Below are positions 16,670-24,840 of a DNA stretch of 64,000 nucleotides, one piece after another (position 1 is the stretch's first letter; each line of letters starts with the position of its first letter). Position numbers and translations under genes: made by a program. The DNA is from Bacillus_I endophytica_A (GTDB lineage Bacteria > Bacillota > Bacilli > Bacillales > Bacillaceae_H): contig NZ_JALAMS010000049.1 of the NCBI RefSeq assembly GCF_026790145.1, forward strand, positions 12,592-76,591. The letters run 5' to 3'. Below the pieces are notes generated by a model. The model was not told the origin of the DNA and ran no database searches. It saw only the letters and a program-made list of their open reading frames with translations.

Positions 16670-17506
16670 ATGGAAAGGTTAATTGATTATCTAATGGAAA
16701 TCGGTTTTTCAAAAAACGAGAGTAAAGCTTATTTATCACTATTGAAACAATCACCTCTCACTGGTTATGAAATTAGTAAGCAGAGCGGGGTCCCACGCTC
16801 TATGATTTATCAAGCCATTAATAAGTTGGTTGCGCACGGTGCTATAAATGAACTCCGCTCTGATCCATTGACTTATACACCAGTACCGCCAAAAGAGTTT
16901 ATTGGACGTTTGCGACATCAGAAAGAAGAAACGTTTAATTATTTGCAAGAAAATCTTGAACAAATTCAACATCCCCCAGAAGTTCATGTTATTCGTCATA
17001 TTGAGGAAAGATCAGCTGTGATTGAGCGAATGAAGGAACTTATTTTCAAAGCAAAGCATGAAGTATGGTTATCCATATGGGATTCAGAGTTACATGAAAT
17101 AGAGCCATATGCAAAAAAAGCAACAGAATCCAATGTCGAGTTGTATTCACTTTTATTTAACTGTCAGCCTACTAATCATTTTGGACGAGCTTTTTATCAT
17201 CATCCTTCTACTGCCAATATCGAAGAGCAGCGTATGAATCAACGGTTAACCATTGTGATTTGTGACGATAAAGAAGTGCTAATTGCAGGTTTTTCAAAAG
17301 ATACCGTTCCATCAGCCGTGCATACACAAGACCCTATGCTAGTGTTATTAGCTAAAGAGTATATTCGCCACGATATTATGATGAAAGTAATGAGTGAACA
17401 TACTTCGGAAGAAAAAAGAAATCAAATTTGGAGAAATGATTCAGATCTTTTCTATATAGTGACAAATGAACTTTTAAATAAAAAGGACACCGAGGGAGAG
17501 AGCTAA
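16670..17506 (+). CDS. TrmB-family transcriptional regulator
   Basis: The 278-residue protein has an N-terminal TrmB winged helix (about 1-80: LMEIGFSKNESKAYLSLLKQ and YEISKQSGVPRSMIYQAINK). A short coiled segment follows, then a C-terminal effector domain (about 105-250) with the NVELYSLLF and DDKEVLIAGF strands seen in TrmB sensors. Relatives bind sugars or other small molecules. ATG at 16670 is placed by AGGAGGAG. It is the first gene of an operon with LysE and AlaX (one-base and 13-base gaps), so it probably senses an amino acid that the exporter removes, and it represses through the palindrome just upstream. Confidence 0.85.
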   Translation: MERLIDYLMEIGFSKNESKAYLSLLKQSPLTGYEISKQSGVPRSMIYQAINKLVAHGAINELRSDPLTYTPVPPKEFIGRLRHQKEETFNYLQENLEQIQHPPEVHVIRHIEERSAVIERMKELIFKAKHEVWLSIWDSELHEIEPYAKKATESNVELYSLLFNCQPTNHFGRAFYHHPSTANIEEQRMNQRLTIVICDDKEVLIAGFSKDTVPSAVHTQDPMLVLLAKEYIRHDIMMKVMSEHTSEEKRNQIWRNDSDLFYIVTNELLNKKDTEGES

Positions 17507-17507
17507 T

Positions 17508-18131
17508 ATGTTTTTTGAAATATTTTTAATTGGTATTTTATCTGGTCTCTCTCCTGGACCAGACTTTTTTCTTGTAATGAAAAATAGTTTAGGTTTTGGA
17601 CGACGTATAGGGATTGCAACAGCTTTAGGTGTTGCTTCAGCTCTAGTTGTTCATGTAACGTATACGATTTTAGGTTTCACTTATATTATTGAAAAATTCC
17701 CAAGCATCTTTATCATCATTAAATTAGCCGGTTCTCTTTACTTATTATGGTTAGGGTTTCATGCGATTCGCGCCGTTAAACAAAGTAAAGCAGAAAAAGA
17801 AATGGGATTAAAAGTGAACGCGGATAAAAGTGTGAAACAAGGTTTCCGTGAGGGATTCATTTGTAATGTATTAAACCCGAAAGCTGCACTCTTTTTCTTA
17901 AGTATTTTTTCTCAGTTTATTTCATCTGATACAGCTAGCTGGATACGTTGGATTTATGGAATAGAAATCATCCTAGCTGTTGCACTTTGGTTTACATTTG
18001 TTTCAAGCGTTATTTCGTATAAAAAATTTAGAAACTTTTATGAGAAATACAATCATTGGTTTGATCGCTGTTTAGGGGCTATCTTAATTTATTTTGCTAT
18101 TTTTATCGTGTATTCAACGATTCATTCATAA
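17508..18131 (+). CDS. LysE/RhtB-family amino-acid exporter
   Basis: The 207-residue, six-helix membrane protein has the family signature SGLSPGPDFFLVMKNSLGFG in the first helix and NVLNPKAALFFLSIF in the middle. Members export lysine, arginine, threonine, homoserine, leucine or analogues. The start is one base after the TrmB stop, so translation is coupled. The next gene encodes an alanyl-tRNA editing protein, which points to export of an amino acid that is toxic because it can be mischarged, such as serine, glycine or an analogue. The exact substrate is inferred. Confidence 0.9.
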   Translation: MFFEIFLIGILSGLSPGPDFFLVMKNSLGFGRRIGIATALGVASALVVHVTYTILGFTYIIEKFPSIFIIIKLAGSLYLLWLGFHAIRAVKQSKAEKEMGLKVNADKSVKQGFREGFICNVLNPKAALFFLSIFSQFISSDTASWIRWIYGIEIILAVALWFTFVSSVISYKKFRNFYEKYNHWFDRCLGAILIYFAIFIVYSTIHS

Positions 18132-18144
18132 GGAGGAACTACAC

Positions 18145-18867
18145 ATGGAAAAAGAATTATTTCTAGAAGACAGTTATCAGACGAGTTGTGAAACCTTTAT
18201 TGAAGAAATGAACGAAAATAAAGTGATTTTAAATCAAACAGTTTTTTATCCAACGGGTGGAGGACAACCTTTTGATACAGGGATTTTAAAACAAGGAAAT
18301 AACGAATTTAAAGTTATAAAGGTAAAAAGAGAGCAAGGAAAAATTATTCATTACCTAGAAGATGCTACAAATTTATCTGTAGGAGAGGTAACGGCTCAAA
18401 TTGATTGGGACCGACGTTACAGATTTATGAAATATCATACTCTTTTACATGTAATTGCAGGTCATCTCTACAATGAATTTGGAGCGCTAGCAACAAGTAA
18501 CGAGATTTATGAAGATAATCGAGCAAGAATTGATATTAAATTTGAAGGAGATGTTCCAGAAGACTATCTTGTAGTAATGGAAAAAGAAATTCAACAAATT
18601 ATAGAGGAAGATCATTTGATTTCAACTCGTATCCTTCCGAGGGAAGAGGTTGAAAATATACCTGGTTCTATTAAGACTGTTATTAATTTACTCCCTCCTT
18701 CTATTCAAATGATTCGGTTAGTAGCTATTAGTGACCTAGATGAACAAGCTTGTGGTGGAACCCATGTGCAATCAACAAAAGAAATAGGGTCTTTTTCAAT
18801 CGATAAAATAAAAAACAAAGGTCCACATGTTAAAAGGATTAGTATTACTATTGCGAATAAAAAATAA
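18145..18867 (+). CDS. Free-standing alanyl-tRNA editing protein (AlaX)
   Basis: This 240-residue homologue of the AlaRS editing domain has zinc ligands H98 and H102 in HTLLHVIAGH, and C203 and H207 in ACGGTHV. The N-terminal domain (FYPTGGGQPFDTG) is of the AlaX-M type. It hydrolyses wrongly charged Ser-tRNA(Ala) or Gly-tRNA(Ala) in trans. I start at ATG 18145 because AAGGAGG lies nine bases before it; the frame extends upstream into the LysE gene. Being the third gene of the TrmB-LysE operon, it is made together with the exporter. This suggests the two answer the same stress. Confidence 0.93.
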   Translation: MEKELFLEDSYQTSCETFIEEMNENKVILNQTVFYPTGGGQPFDTGILKQGNNEFKVIKVKREQGKIIHYLEDATNLSVGEVTAQIDWDRRYRFMKYHTLLHVIAGHLYNEFGALATSNEIYEDNRARIDIKFEGDVPEDYLVVMEKEIQQIIEEDHLISTRILPREEVENIPGSIKTVINLLPPSIQMIRLVAISDLDEQACGGTHVQSTKEIGSFSIDKIKNKGPHVKRISITIANKK

Positions 18868-18910
18868 AGTGAAGATTAAGTAAATGTAAGACACAAGAAA
18901 GAGTGTTAAT

Positions 18911-19036
18911 GTGTATAAAACAAAAAAGTCATTTATAGAGAGAGTAAAAGAAATTAAGGAAGAATTAATGAAGGATAAGCAGGAGATAGAGAAAATTGAA
19001 AAGCGTATTGAAGCAAAACACCAACTAAAAATGTAA
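18911..19036 (+). CDS. FbpB-family small basic protein
   Basis: The 41-residue reading frame starts with GTG at 18911 with GAAAGAGTG ahead. It encodes a lysine-rich helix containing ERVKEIKEELMKDKQEIEKI then EKRIEAKH. The D-K-x-x-I-E-x-I-E-x-R-I-E-x-K-H pattern is characteristic of the FbpB small proteins of Bacillus, which act with the Fur-regulated small RNA FsrA to spare iron. No clear Fur box was found upstream, so iron control is not shown here. It is 43 bases behind AlaX and may also be read from that operon. Confidence 0.7.
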   Translation: MYKTKKSFIERVKEIKEELMKDKQEIEKIEKRIEAKHQLKM

Positions 19037-19089
19037 TCTATCATTTTATGAATTTAACGGTATATCATTAAAAATAGGGGTGATGTAAT

Positions 19090-19545
19090 TTGATAAAAGG
19101 AATATATGAGGCACATTTACCTGTTAAAGATTTGGAGAATTCAATAAATTTCTATAGGAGATTAGGTTTAGAACTTGCTTGGCGCGATGAATCTACAGCT
19201 TTCTTTTGGATTGATAAAGGACGAAGTTGGCTAGGTTTATGGGAAGGGGATGAATATAAGACTCCTTATCATCCTGCATTGCGTCATATTGCTTTTGAAG
19301 TAACATACGAGGATTTAAAGACCTCAGTAGAATGGTTAAATACTCTTGGAATTAAAGCTGAACCTGTTAATCCAAACCAACCGATAGATCCTTTTATACG
19401 TCCAAATCAAGGTAACGGCACAGTTTACTTTAATGATCCAGATGGAAACAGTTTAGAGTTAATGTGTTATGTAGAAGTACCTGAACATTTAAGACATATA
19501 ACTAACAAACTTTCCTTTAGTGAATGGGAAGAAATGAATAAGTGA
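19090..19545 (+). CDS. VOC-superfamily (glyoxalase/dioxygenase fold) protein
   Basis: The 151-residue protein has two VOC repeats. The first is EAHLPVKDLENSINFYRRLG and the second ends with FNDPDGNSLELMCYVE. The ligands H9, E (in HIAFEV region) and the late E of LELM fit a metal-binding VOC enzyme such as a thiol transferase or glyoxalase-like protein. The specific reaction cannot be read from the sequence. The start is TTG at 19090 with AGGGGTGATG before it; no ATG fits. A strong hairpin follows. Confidence 0.85.
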   Translation: MIKGIYEAHLPVKDLENSINFYRRLGLELAWRDESTAFFWIDKGRSWLGLWEGDEYKTPYHPALRHIAFEVTYEDLKTSVEWLNTLGIKAEPVNPNQPIDPFIRPNQGNGTVYFNDPDGNSLELMCYVEVPEHLRHITNKLSFSEWEEMNK

Positions 19546-19558
19546 GATCATGTGCCTG

Positions 19559-19652
19559 AAAAACGGGATGTCTATTTGATAGACATCCCGTTTTTGGTAA
19601 AGTTGATTATTACAGGACTATCTGATAACTATAGCGAACATTATGTGAACTG
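19559..19652 (+). repeat. Dispersed hairpin-tail element acting as terminator
   Basis: The perfect hairpin AAAAACGGGATGTCTA / TAGACATCCCGTTTTT (19559-19595) is followed after 45 bases by TTATGTGAACTGAAAATGAA at 19641. The hairpin is a good terminator for the VOC gene. The tail matches other copies in the window. Confidence 0.75.
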
Positions 19653-19750
19653 AAAATGAATAATCTATACATAGGGAAGTAATGGGATTATGTAAAAATT
19701 CTATTAAAGTGAATAGTAAAATTAAGTAAGAAATGAATGGAGGAAGAAAA

Positions 19751-20437
19751 ATGAAGATAATAGAATTACCAATTGAATATGAATTTAATAGACAAAAAAA
19801 TTGTATTTATCCTAGCTTAATTATAGTGAATAAGGAACTAACCTTGGTAGATACAGGATATACCAATTTTTTAACTTTAATCGAAAATGAAATTCTAAAA
19901 AATGGATATAAAATGAAGGATTTAAAAAATATAATTATTACTCACTATGATGATGATCATATAGGTTCCTTATATGAATTTAAAGAAAAGTATCCTTGGA
20001 TTACTATTATAGCTAGTGAAATTGAATCAAAATACATTAGTGGTGAATTGAAGGCAGAAAGATTGGTTCAAGCCGAAGAACTGCTAGAAAATATGTCAAA
20101 TGAAGATATGGAATTTGGTAAATGGTTTATACAACAACTAGAGAATTTGAAGCCTGTTTTAATTAATAAAAAGGTACATGATGGAGATATGATTTTAGAT
20201 AACGAATGTAGAGTAGTAGCAACACCAGGGCATACTTCAGGGCATATTTCATTATATTTTCCAAGGATAAAAAGTATAATTACAGGTGATGCAGCTGTTA
20301 AAGAGAATCATGAATTAGTCATTGCTAATCCACAGTTTTGTTTAAATGTTGAGAAAGCTGAACAGTCTCTGATAAAGATTAAAAATCTTAAAGCTGAAAA
20401 TTACTATTGCTATCATGGTGGGAAATTCACGTTATAA
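19751..20437 (+). CDS. MBL-fold metallohydrolase
   Basis: The 228-residue metallo-beta-lactamase-fold protein has HYDDDHIGSL as first motif, ATPGHTSGHISL as second, and ITGDAAV as third, with a final YHGG. The usual H-x-H-x-D-H is here H-x-D-x-D-H, so the second ligand is aspartate instead of histidine. This alters one metal site. Such proteins hydrolyse esters, thioesters or lactones; the substrate is unknown. ATG at 19751 has GGAGGAAG. It is a single gene. Confidence 0.87.
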   Translation: MKIIELPIEYEFNRQKNCIYPSLIIVNKELTLVDTGYTNFLTLIENEILKNGYKMKDLKNIIITHYDDDHIGSLYEFKEKYPWITIIASEIESKYISGELKAERLVQAEELLENMSNEDMEFGKWFIQQLENLKPVLINKKVHDGDMILDNECRVVATPGHTSGHISLYFPRIKSIITGDAAVKENHELVIANPQFCLNVEKAEQSLIKIKNLKAENYYCYHGGKFTL

Positions 20438-20531
20438 TCGAAGGATAAACGATGATACTCTTTAAATATGTTGAATGTTATGCGATAAAAAGCAATTAAT
20501 TACTTTTTATTCAAATTAAGTTATGATGATA

Positions 20532-20604
20532 AAAAAAGGCATAAACGTGCTGTCATCCAATAGGTTTATACCTTTTGTGTCAAATAATAAAGTTATGTTA
20601 ACTA
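20532..20604 (+). repeat. Dispersed hairpin-tail element
   Basis: The hairpin AAAGG-ATAAAC / GGTTTAT-CCTTT (20532-20576) is followed by TTATGTTAACTATGAGTGTA at 20593 and GGATATAAAAT. It lies downstream of the MBL gene. Confidence 0.7.
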
Positions 20605-20651
20605 TGAGTGTATAGGATATAAAATAGAGAACTTTAACAAGGAGGGACATG

Positions 20652-21629
20652 ATGTCTTTAAAAGGTATATGTACTAGGTATTATGAGTTTGGGAACCCCT
20701 CAGATGTTTTGCGTATAGAGGAAGTAGACGTTCCATTACCTCAAGAGGGAGAGTTATTAGTTAAAATGGAGATGAGTCCTATCAATCCATCAGATATCAT
20801 TCCGATTACAGGTGCATATGCTAACCGAATCACGGTGCCAAGCATACCTGGTTATGAAGGAGTAGGAATTGTAGAGGATGTCGGACCTTCCGTTTCGAAG
20901 TGGTTTATTGGCAAACGAGTCCTTCCCTTGAGAGGACAAGGGACTTGGCAGGAATTTGTGACATCGCCAGCAGAATTAGCGATTGTATTGCCTGAAGATA
21001 TTCATAATCATATAGCTGCACAGTTATATATTAATCCAATTACAGCGTGGGTCATTTGTAATCAAGTGTTAAAACTTAAACCAGATGATATCCTCCTTGT
21101 CAATGCATGTGGATCCTCTATAGGGCGTATATTTGCCCAATTATCTCAGATTATAGGATTCCAGCTTATTGCTATTACTCGAAATGATAAACACACAGCC
21201 TCCTTGTTAGAGATAGGAGCTTCCTATGTTATTAACACAGAAGACACACCTCTAAAGGAAGCTGTTATGGATTTAACACGGGGAAGAGGAGCTACAGCTG
21301 CTATTGATTCTATTGGAGGAATAGAAGGAACTCATCTAGCCTTCTGCTTACAACCGAAAGGAATCCTTTTAAGTATTGGGTTGCTGTCAGGAGTTCCTCT
21401 GAATTATCGAGAAATTATGGAACGTACACAAACACAAGCAAAGATCTTTCATCTTCGTCATTGGAATAAAAACATCTCTGTAAAGGAATGGCACGCTACT
21501 TTTCATCAACTTATACAAATGATTCGAGATGACACTCTACAACTTAGCCAAATTTCTCAATCCTTTTCGTTAGCAAATGTTCATAGAGCTCTCACTGAAT
21601 CAAGAAAAGTTTTTCTAACGATGAACTAA
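20652..21629 (+). CDS. MDR-family NAD(P)H-dependent oxidoreductase
   Basis: The 325-residue medium-chain reductase lacks catalytic zinc ligands. It has PINPSDIIPITGAYA, a GYEGVGIVEDVG strand, and the nucleotide site LVNACGSSIGRIFAQLSQ. It is closest in pattern to quinone oxidoreductases and 2-enoyl-thioester reductases, which reduce a double bond with NADPH. GGAGGG suits the second ATG at 20652 better than the first at 20649. It has no operon partner, so the substrate is open. Confidence 0.88.
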   Translation: MSLKGICTRYYEFGNPSDVLRIEEVDVPLPQEGELLVKMEMSPINPSDIIPITGAYANRITVPSIPGYEGVGIVEDVGPSVSKWFIGKRVLPLRGQGTWQEFVTSPAELAIVLPEDIHNHIAAQLYINPITAWVICNQVLKLKPDDILLVNACGSSIGRIFAQLSQIIGFQLIAITRNDKHTASLLEIGASYVINTEDTPLKEAVMDLTRGRGATAAIDSIGGIEGTHLAFCLQPKGILLSIGLLSGVPLNYREIMERTQTQAKIFHLRHWNKNISVKEWHATFHQLIQMIRDDTLQLSQISQSFSLANVHRALTESRKVFLTMN

Positions 21630-21785
21630 TAAAGATATAGATACATAAATAAAGATTTAGGTCCTCTCTATCGTATAAAGCAAGAACATTTTCCTTGTTA
21701 ACTAAAGATTTATGCCTATTACAAAGGGTTTATAGATAATTTCACTTATCTGTTATAGAGTAATAGGGAAAGGTAGGTGATTAAA

Positions 21786-22100
21786 GTGGCTTTGGGTAAG
21801 CGGTTAAAAAAGTTAAGAGAAGTGAAAAATATGTCTCAAGAGAACCTTGCTCAACAAATGAATGTATCTAGGCGAGCCATTTACAGATGGGAAACAAATA
21901 AGAATTATCCTGATATGGATAATTTGATTAAACTGAGTAAAATCTATGCTATTACACCAGATGAATTGGTTAAAGAAGAGCAGATATCTCGGAACAAAAC
22001 TGCTATAGACGAAGAGGGTGAAGAATTTTCTCTTTTACCCTTTATTATAGGTTTTATCATCTTGCTTGTTGAATTTTTTTTGATTCAGGTATTATGTTAA
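21786..22100 (+). CDS. XRE-family regulator with C-terminal membrane helix
   Basis: The 104-residue protein starts at GTG 21786 (AAGGTAGGTGA upstream). It has a helix-turn-helix of about 65 residues (LAQQMNVSRRAIYRWETNKN), an acidic linker, and a single hydrophobic C-terminal segment (LLPFIIGFIILLVEFFL). Small membrane-tethered XRE proteins of this type are common in Firmicutes and often control an adjacent transporter, but none is adjacent here. The target is unknown. Confidence 0.85.
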   Translation: MALGKRLKKLREVKNMSQENLAQQMNVSRRAIYRWETNKNYPDMDNLIKLSKIYAITPDELVKEEQISRNKTAIDEEGEEFSLLPFIIGFIILLVEFFLIQVLC

Positions 22101-22278
22101 TCATAAATTTCCCTCTAAAAGTGTTAAACCAGCATTAAAAAATAACAGAAGCTTTAATTAAATCAGATTCAAACTAAGAATTAGTTTTTTAATATTGATA
22201 ACGAACACTATAGTAATTAAAAAATAGGGGATGAAAATATAAATCAGAACCCCTCAGTAGTAATACATAATAAATAGA

Positions 22279-22324
22279 AATCCCTGTCTGATTTAAAAGT
22301 TAACTTTTAAATCGGACAGGGATT
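22279..22324. terminator. Terminator of the dehydrogenase gene
   Basis: AATCCCTGTC-GATTTAAAAG pairs with CTTTTAAATC-GACAGGGATT. It ends four bases from the stop of the leftward dehydrogenase gene. Confidence 0.88.
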
Positions 22325-22327
22325 ATA

Positions 22328-23407
22328 TTAATTTACAAAGATTTGGTTAATTCTTTCTGAGATAGCCTTTGCAAATTCTGAAGTCGAAGCATTGCCTCCT
22401 AAATCTTTCGTTTTAATTCCATCTTTAAGTGATTGATAAAGACTTTGCTCAACCAATTTACCTATTTCTTCAAGATTGTTATCATTATGCCGTTCAGCGA
22501 GCCACTCCATTAACATGACAGTTGAAAGCATCATACCTGTTGGATTTCCAATATTTAAACCTGCAATATCTGGGGCAGAACCGTGGGCTGCTTGTGCCAT
22601 AGCTACAGTTGCATTTGCATTAATGGAAGGAGCTAATCCGAGACTTCCAACAAGTTCACCTGCTAGGTCTGAAAGAATATCTCCATACATATTTTCTGTC
22701 ACAATCACATCAAAGTCTTTCGCTCGACGTACTAAATGAGCGGCCATTGCATCGATATGGTAATCATCTACAGTGACTTCAGGATACTGTTTTGCGATCT
22801 CACGACAAACGTTTAAAAATAATCCTGTACTTAATCGAAGAACATTGGCTTTATGAACGATGGTTACTTTTTTACGACGCTTCATCGCCATTTTAAAGGC
22901 GGCATGAGCAATTCGTTCCACAGCTTTTCTTGTGAAGACACCTGAAGTCACAACAACGTCTTCTGTAATTTGCCATTCTCCATGTCCTGCAAACATATTT
23001 CGATCGGCATAAAAACCTTCTGTATTTTCACGGAAGATAACTAAATCAGCTTCTCCTACTACGCTTTTAATCCCTGGCATTGTTTTAGCAGGGCGGATGT
23101 TAGTAAATAAATCTAGCGTATGACGAAGGGCACCACTTGGATTAAGTTTCACCTTATGTTCTAGTGGATAAGCAGCGGAATCATGAGGACCAAGTATCCA
23201 TCCATGAGTATCCTTCAAAGCATTTGTAGTGAATTCTGGAAGGGGATTATTATATTGTTTTATTCCTTCCCATCCCATCGGTAAATCAATCCAATCAATA
23301 TCTACTCCAACCTTATCTGCGGCTGTTTTAAACGCCTCAACTGTAGCGCTTACAATTTCAGGGCCAATTCCGTCTCCAGCTAGTACTCCCAAACGATAAG
23401 TGGTCAT
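22328..23407 (-). CDS. Isopropylmalate/isocitrate/tartrate dehydrogenase family enzyme
   Basis: The 359-residue beta-decarboxylating dehydrogenase has an N-terminal VLAGDGIGPEIV, substrate arginines in GALRHTLDLFTNIRPAK, FRENTEGFYADRN, and the metal-binding aspartates in ENMYGDILSDLAGELVG. A cofactor loop AAHGSAPDIAG follows. The family oxidises and decarboxylates a 2-hydroxy acid such as isopropylmalate, D-malate or tartrate. No leu genes are nearby. The intergenic region upstream carries the same 20-base sequence found at the LysR gene of the neighbouring catabolic cluster. A D-malate, tartrate or related hydroxy-acid role is therefore more likely than leucine synthesis. ATG at 23407 has AAAGGA upstream. 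Confidence 0.85.
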   Translation of the reverse strand: MTTYRLGVLAGDGIGPEIVSATVEAFKTAADKVGVDIDWIDLPMGWEGIKQYNNPLPEFTTNALKDTHGWILGPHDSAAYPLEHKVKLNPSGALRHTLDLFTNIRPAKTMPGIKSVVGEADLVIFRENTEGFYADRNMFAGHGEWQITEDVVVTSGVFTRKAVERIAHAAFKMAMKRRKKVTIVHKANVLRLSTGLFLNVCREIAKQYPEVTVDDYHIDAMAAHLVRRAKDFDVIVTENMYGDILSDLAGELVGSLGLAPSINANATVAMAQAAHGSAPDIAGLNIGNPTGMMLSTVMLMEWLAERHNDNNLEEIGKLVEQSLYQSLKDGIKTKDLGGNASTSEFAKAISERINQIFVN

Positions 23408-23492
23408 TTTTTAACAATCCTTTCACTATATAGTAGGGTAATTTAATAGTCCTGTAATAACTTGAACTTTATACTATTAATGTAATACGAAT

Positions 23493-23550
23493 ATAGAAAT
23501 TAATAAAATATTTTTTTTTTATGTTTATAAATAGAAATTTTTAATTTCTA
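23493..23550. promoter_or_regulatory. Probable LysR sites before the dehydrogenase gene
   Basis: ATAGAAATTAATAAAATATT at 23493-23512 recurs exactly, on the other strand, at 24692-24711 upstream of the LysR gene. A second near-perfect palindrome, TAGAAATT/AATTTCTA around three T, lies at 23532-23550. Both fit the T-N11-A type of LysR site. The adjacent TGTAATAC is also shared in part. Confidence 0.6.
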
Positions 23551-23774
23551 ATTTTAAAGAGAGGACTTTAAGGCAAAATATAGGGTATTAAAAAATAAAC
23601 ATCATAGTAGTTACGTAGGTAAACCTAAAATAAATAGGGGATATTTAGAATCTTATAAACTAAGTTAATAAGAAAGCAGGCTCTCTATATTTCAAAGTAT
23701 GGGGTATATACTAAATACTACACTGAACTTAAACTAGTAATGATCTTCTACATAAAATAAACTTAGATAGGAAT

Positions 23775-24638
23775 TTAATATTGATGGTACTCTTGAATAA
23801 AGTGAACAAACTCTTTTACCATCTCTAATTCTAGAAGTTCTTCTCTATATAAGATACGTGTATTCCATATTATTGGGGATTCCTTCGCATCTTTAAGGGG
23901 AATTTTGTGTAGCTCATCATGGTCCTCTAGTACAATACTTGGAGCAATACAATAACCTAATCCATTAAAAACCATTCTTTTAGCTATTTCTACATTGTCA
24001 ACATTCATATGACTAATAGGCGGAGTAGAAAAATTATCTTTCCACCAATTATCAATGACCATTTCTAAGGTGGGGTCCGTTTTGTAGCTAATTCTACGCA
24101 TAGACGGAAGATCCTCTACATTAACCTTTTTTGAAGATAAAATGGCGATGTTCTCTTGCATTAATGTCACAGCTTTACCTGGCCAACTATGCTCGCCTCT
24201 TACAATCCCAATATGTGAATCTTGTTGGTATATAGAGTGAAGGACCTCAATATTTACCCCTGTATTAACATTGAATTCAACTTTAGGAAATTCCTCATTA
24301 AAAGCTTTTAAGATTTGCGGTAACTGATAGAAGGCGAATGTTCTTGAAACGCTTAATCGTAAAGTTCCACGTATTTCGTTACCTGAGTTCCAAAGTAATT
24401 CTTCTATTTTTTGTCTTTGCTTTAGCATATCTTTAGCATAGTTCACTAACATTTCTCCTTGATCCGTAAAATCAACTCCTCTTCTTCCTCGATAGAAAAG
24501 TTTAATATCAAATTCTTTTTCAATTTGTTGCAAACGGTATGTGAGAGTAGGCTGAGAAATATATAGACGCTCAGCAGCTTTTGTAATGTTTTTCTCTGCA
24601 TAAACGGCCTCTAAAATCCGCCAATCCTTTTTATCCAT
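23775..24638 (-). CDS. LysR-family regulator of the catabolic cluster
   Basis: The 287-residue protein has the LysR winged helix at residues 1-60 (ITKAAERLYISQPTLTYRLQ) and the two-lobe effector domain from about 90. ATG at 24638 has AGAGGTTTACTC before it. It is divergent from the racemase-ALDH-ADH-SDR operon across 200 bases, and behind it the dehydrogenase gene lies on the same strand. Identical sequence in both control regions suggests that it governs both units. The inducer is probably the organic acid degraded by the cluster. Confidence 0.88.
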   Translation of the reverse strand: MDKKDWRILEAVYAEKNITKAAERLYISQPTLTYRLQQIEKEFDIKLFYRGRRGVDFTDQGEMLVNYAKDMLKQRQKIEELLWNSGNEIRGTLRLSVSRTFAFYQLPQILKAFNEEFPKVEFNVNTGVNIEVLHSIYQQDSHIGIVRGEHSWPGKAVTLMQENIAILSSKKVNVEDLPSMRRISYKTDPTLEMVIDNWWKDNFSTPPISHMNVDNVEIAKRMVFNGLGYCIAPSIVLEDHDELHKIPLKDAKESPIIWNTRILYREELLELEMVKEFVHFIQEYHQY

Positions 24639-24681
24639 GAGTAAACCTCTTTTCTATAATTAATTTTTTCGATTGATTTTT

Positions 24682-24711
24682 ATAGAAATTTAATATTTTA
24701 TTAATTTCTAT
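24682..24711. promoter_or_regulatory. Palindromic LysR operator between divergent genes
   Basis: ATAGAAATT and AATTTCTAT form perfect 9-base arms separated by 12 bases, midway between the LysR gene and the racemase-family gene. The right part repeats exactly upstream of the dehydrogenase gene at 23493. Confidence 0.65.
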
Positions 24712-24840
24712 CATTGTAATACATTTGTTTTATCACTACTACAACTTTTATTTTTAGTTGTATTCAGAAAAAGTTTATAAACTTTATTTTCTTGGAAAGC
24801 TTTTGAAAGCGAATTCAATAATTGATTAGGAGGTAATAAG

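Noticed and set aside
22328..23407. Leucine biosynthesis gene leuB
   Set aside because: The family fits, but no leuA, leuC or leuD is near. The gene shares a control sequence with a catabolic LysR cluster.
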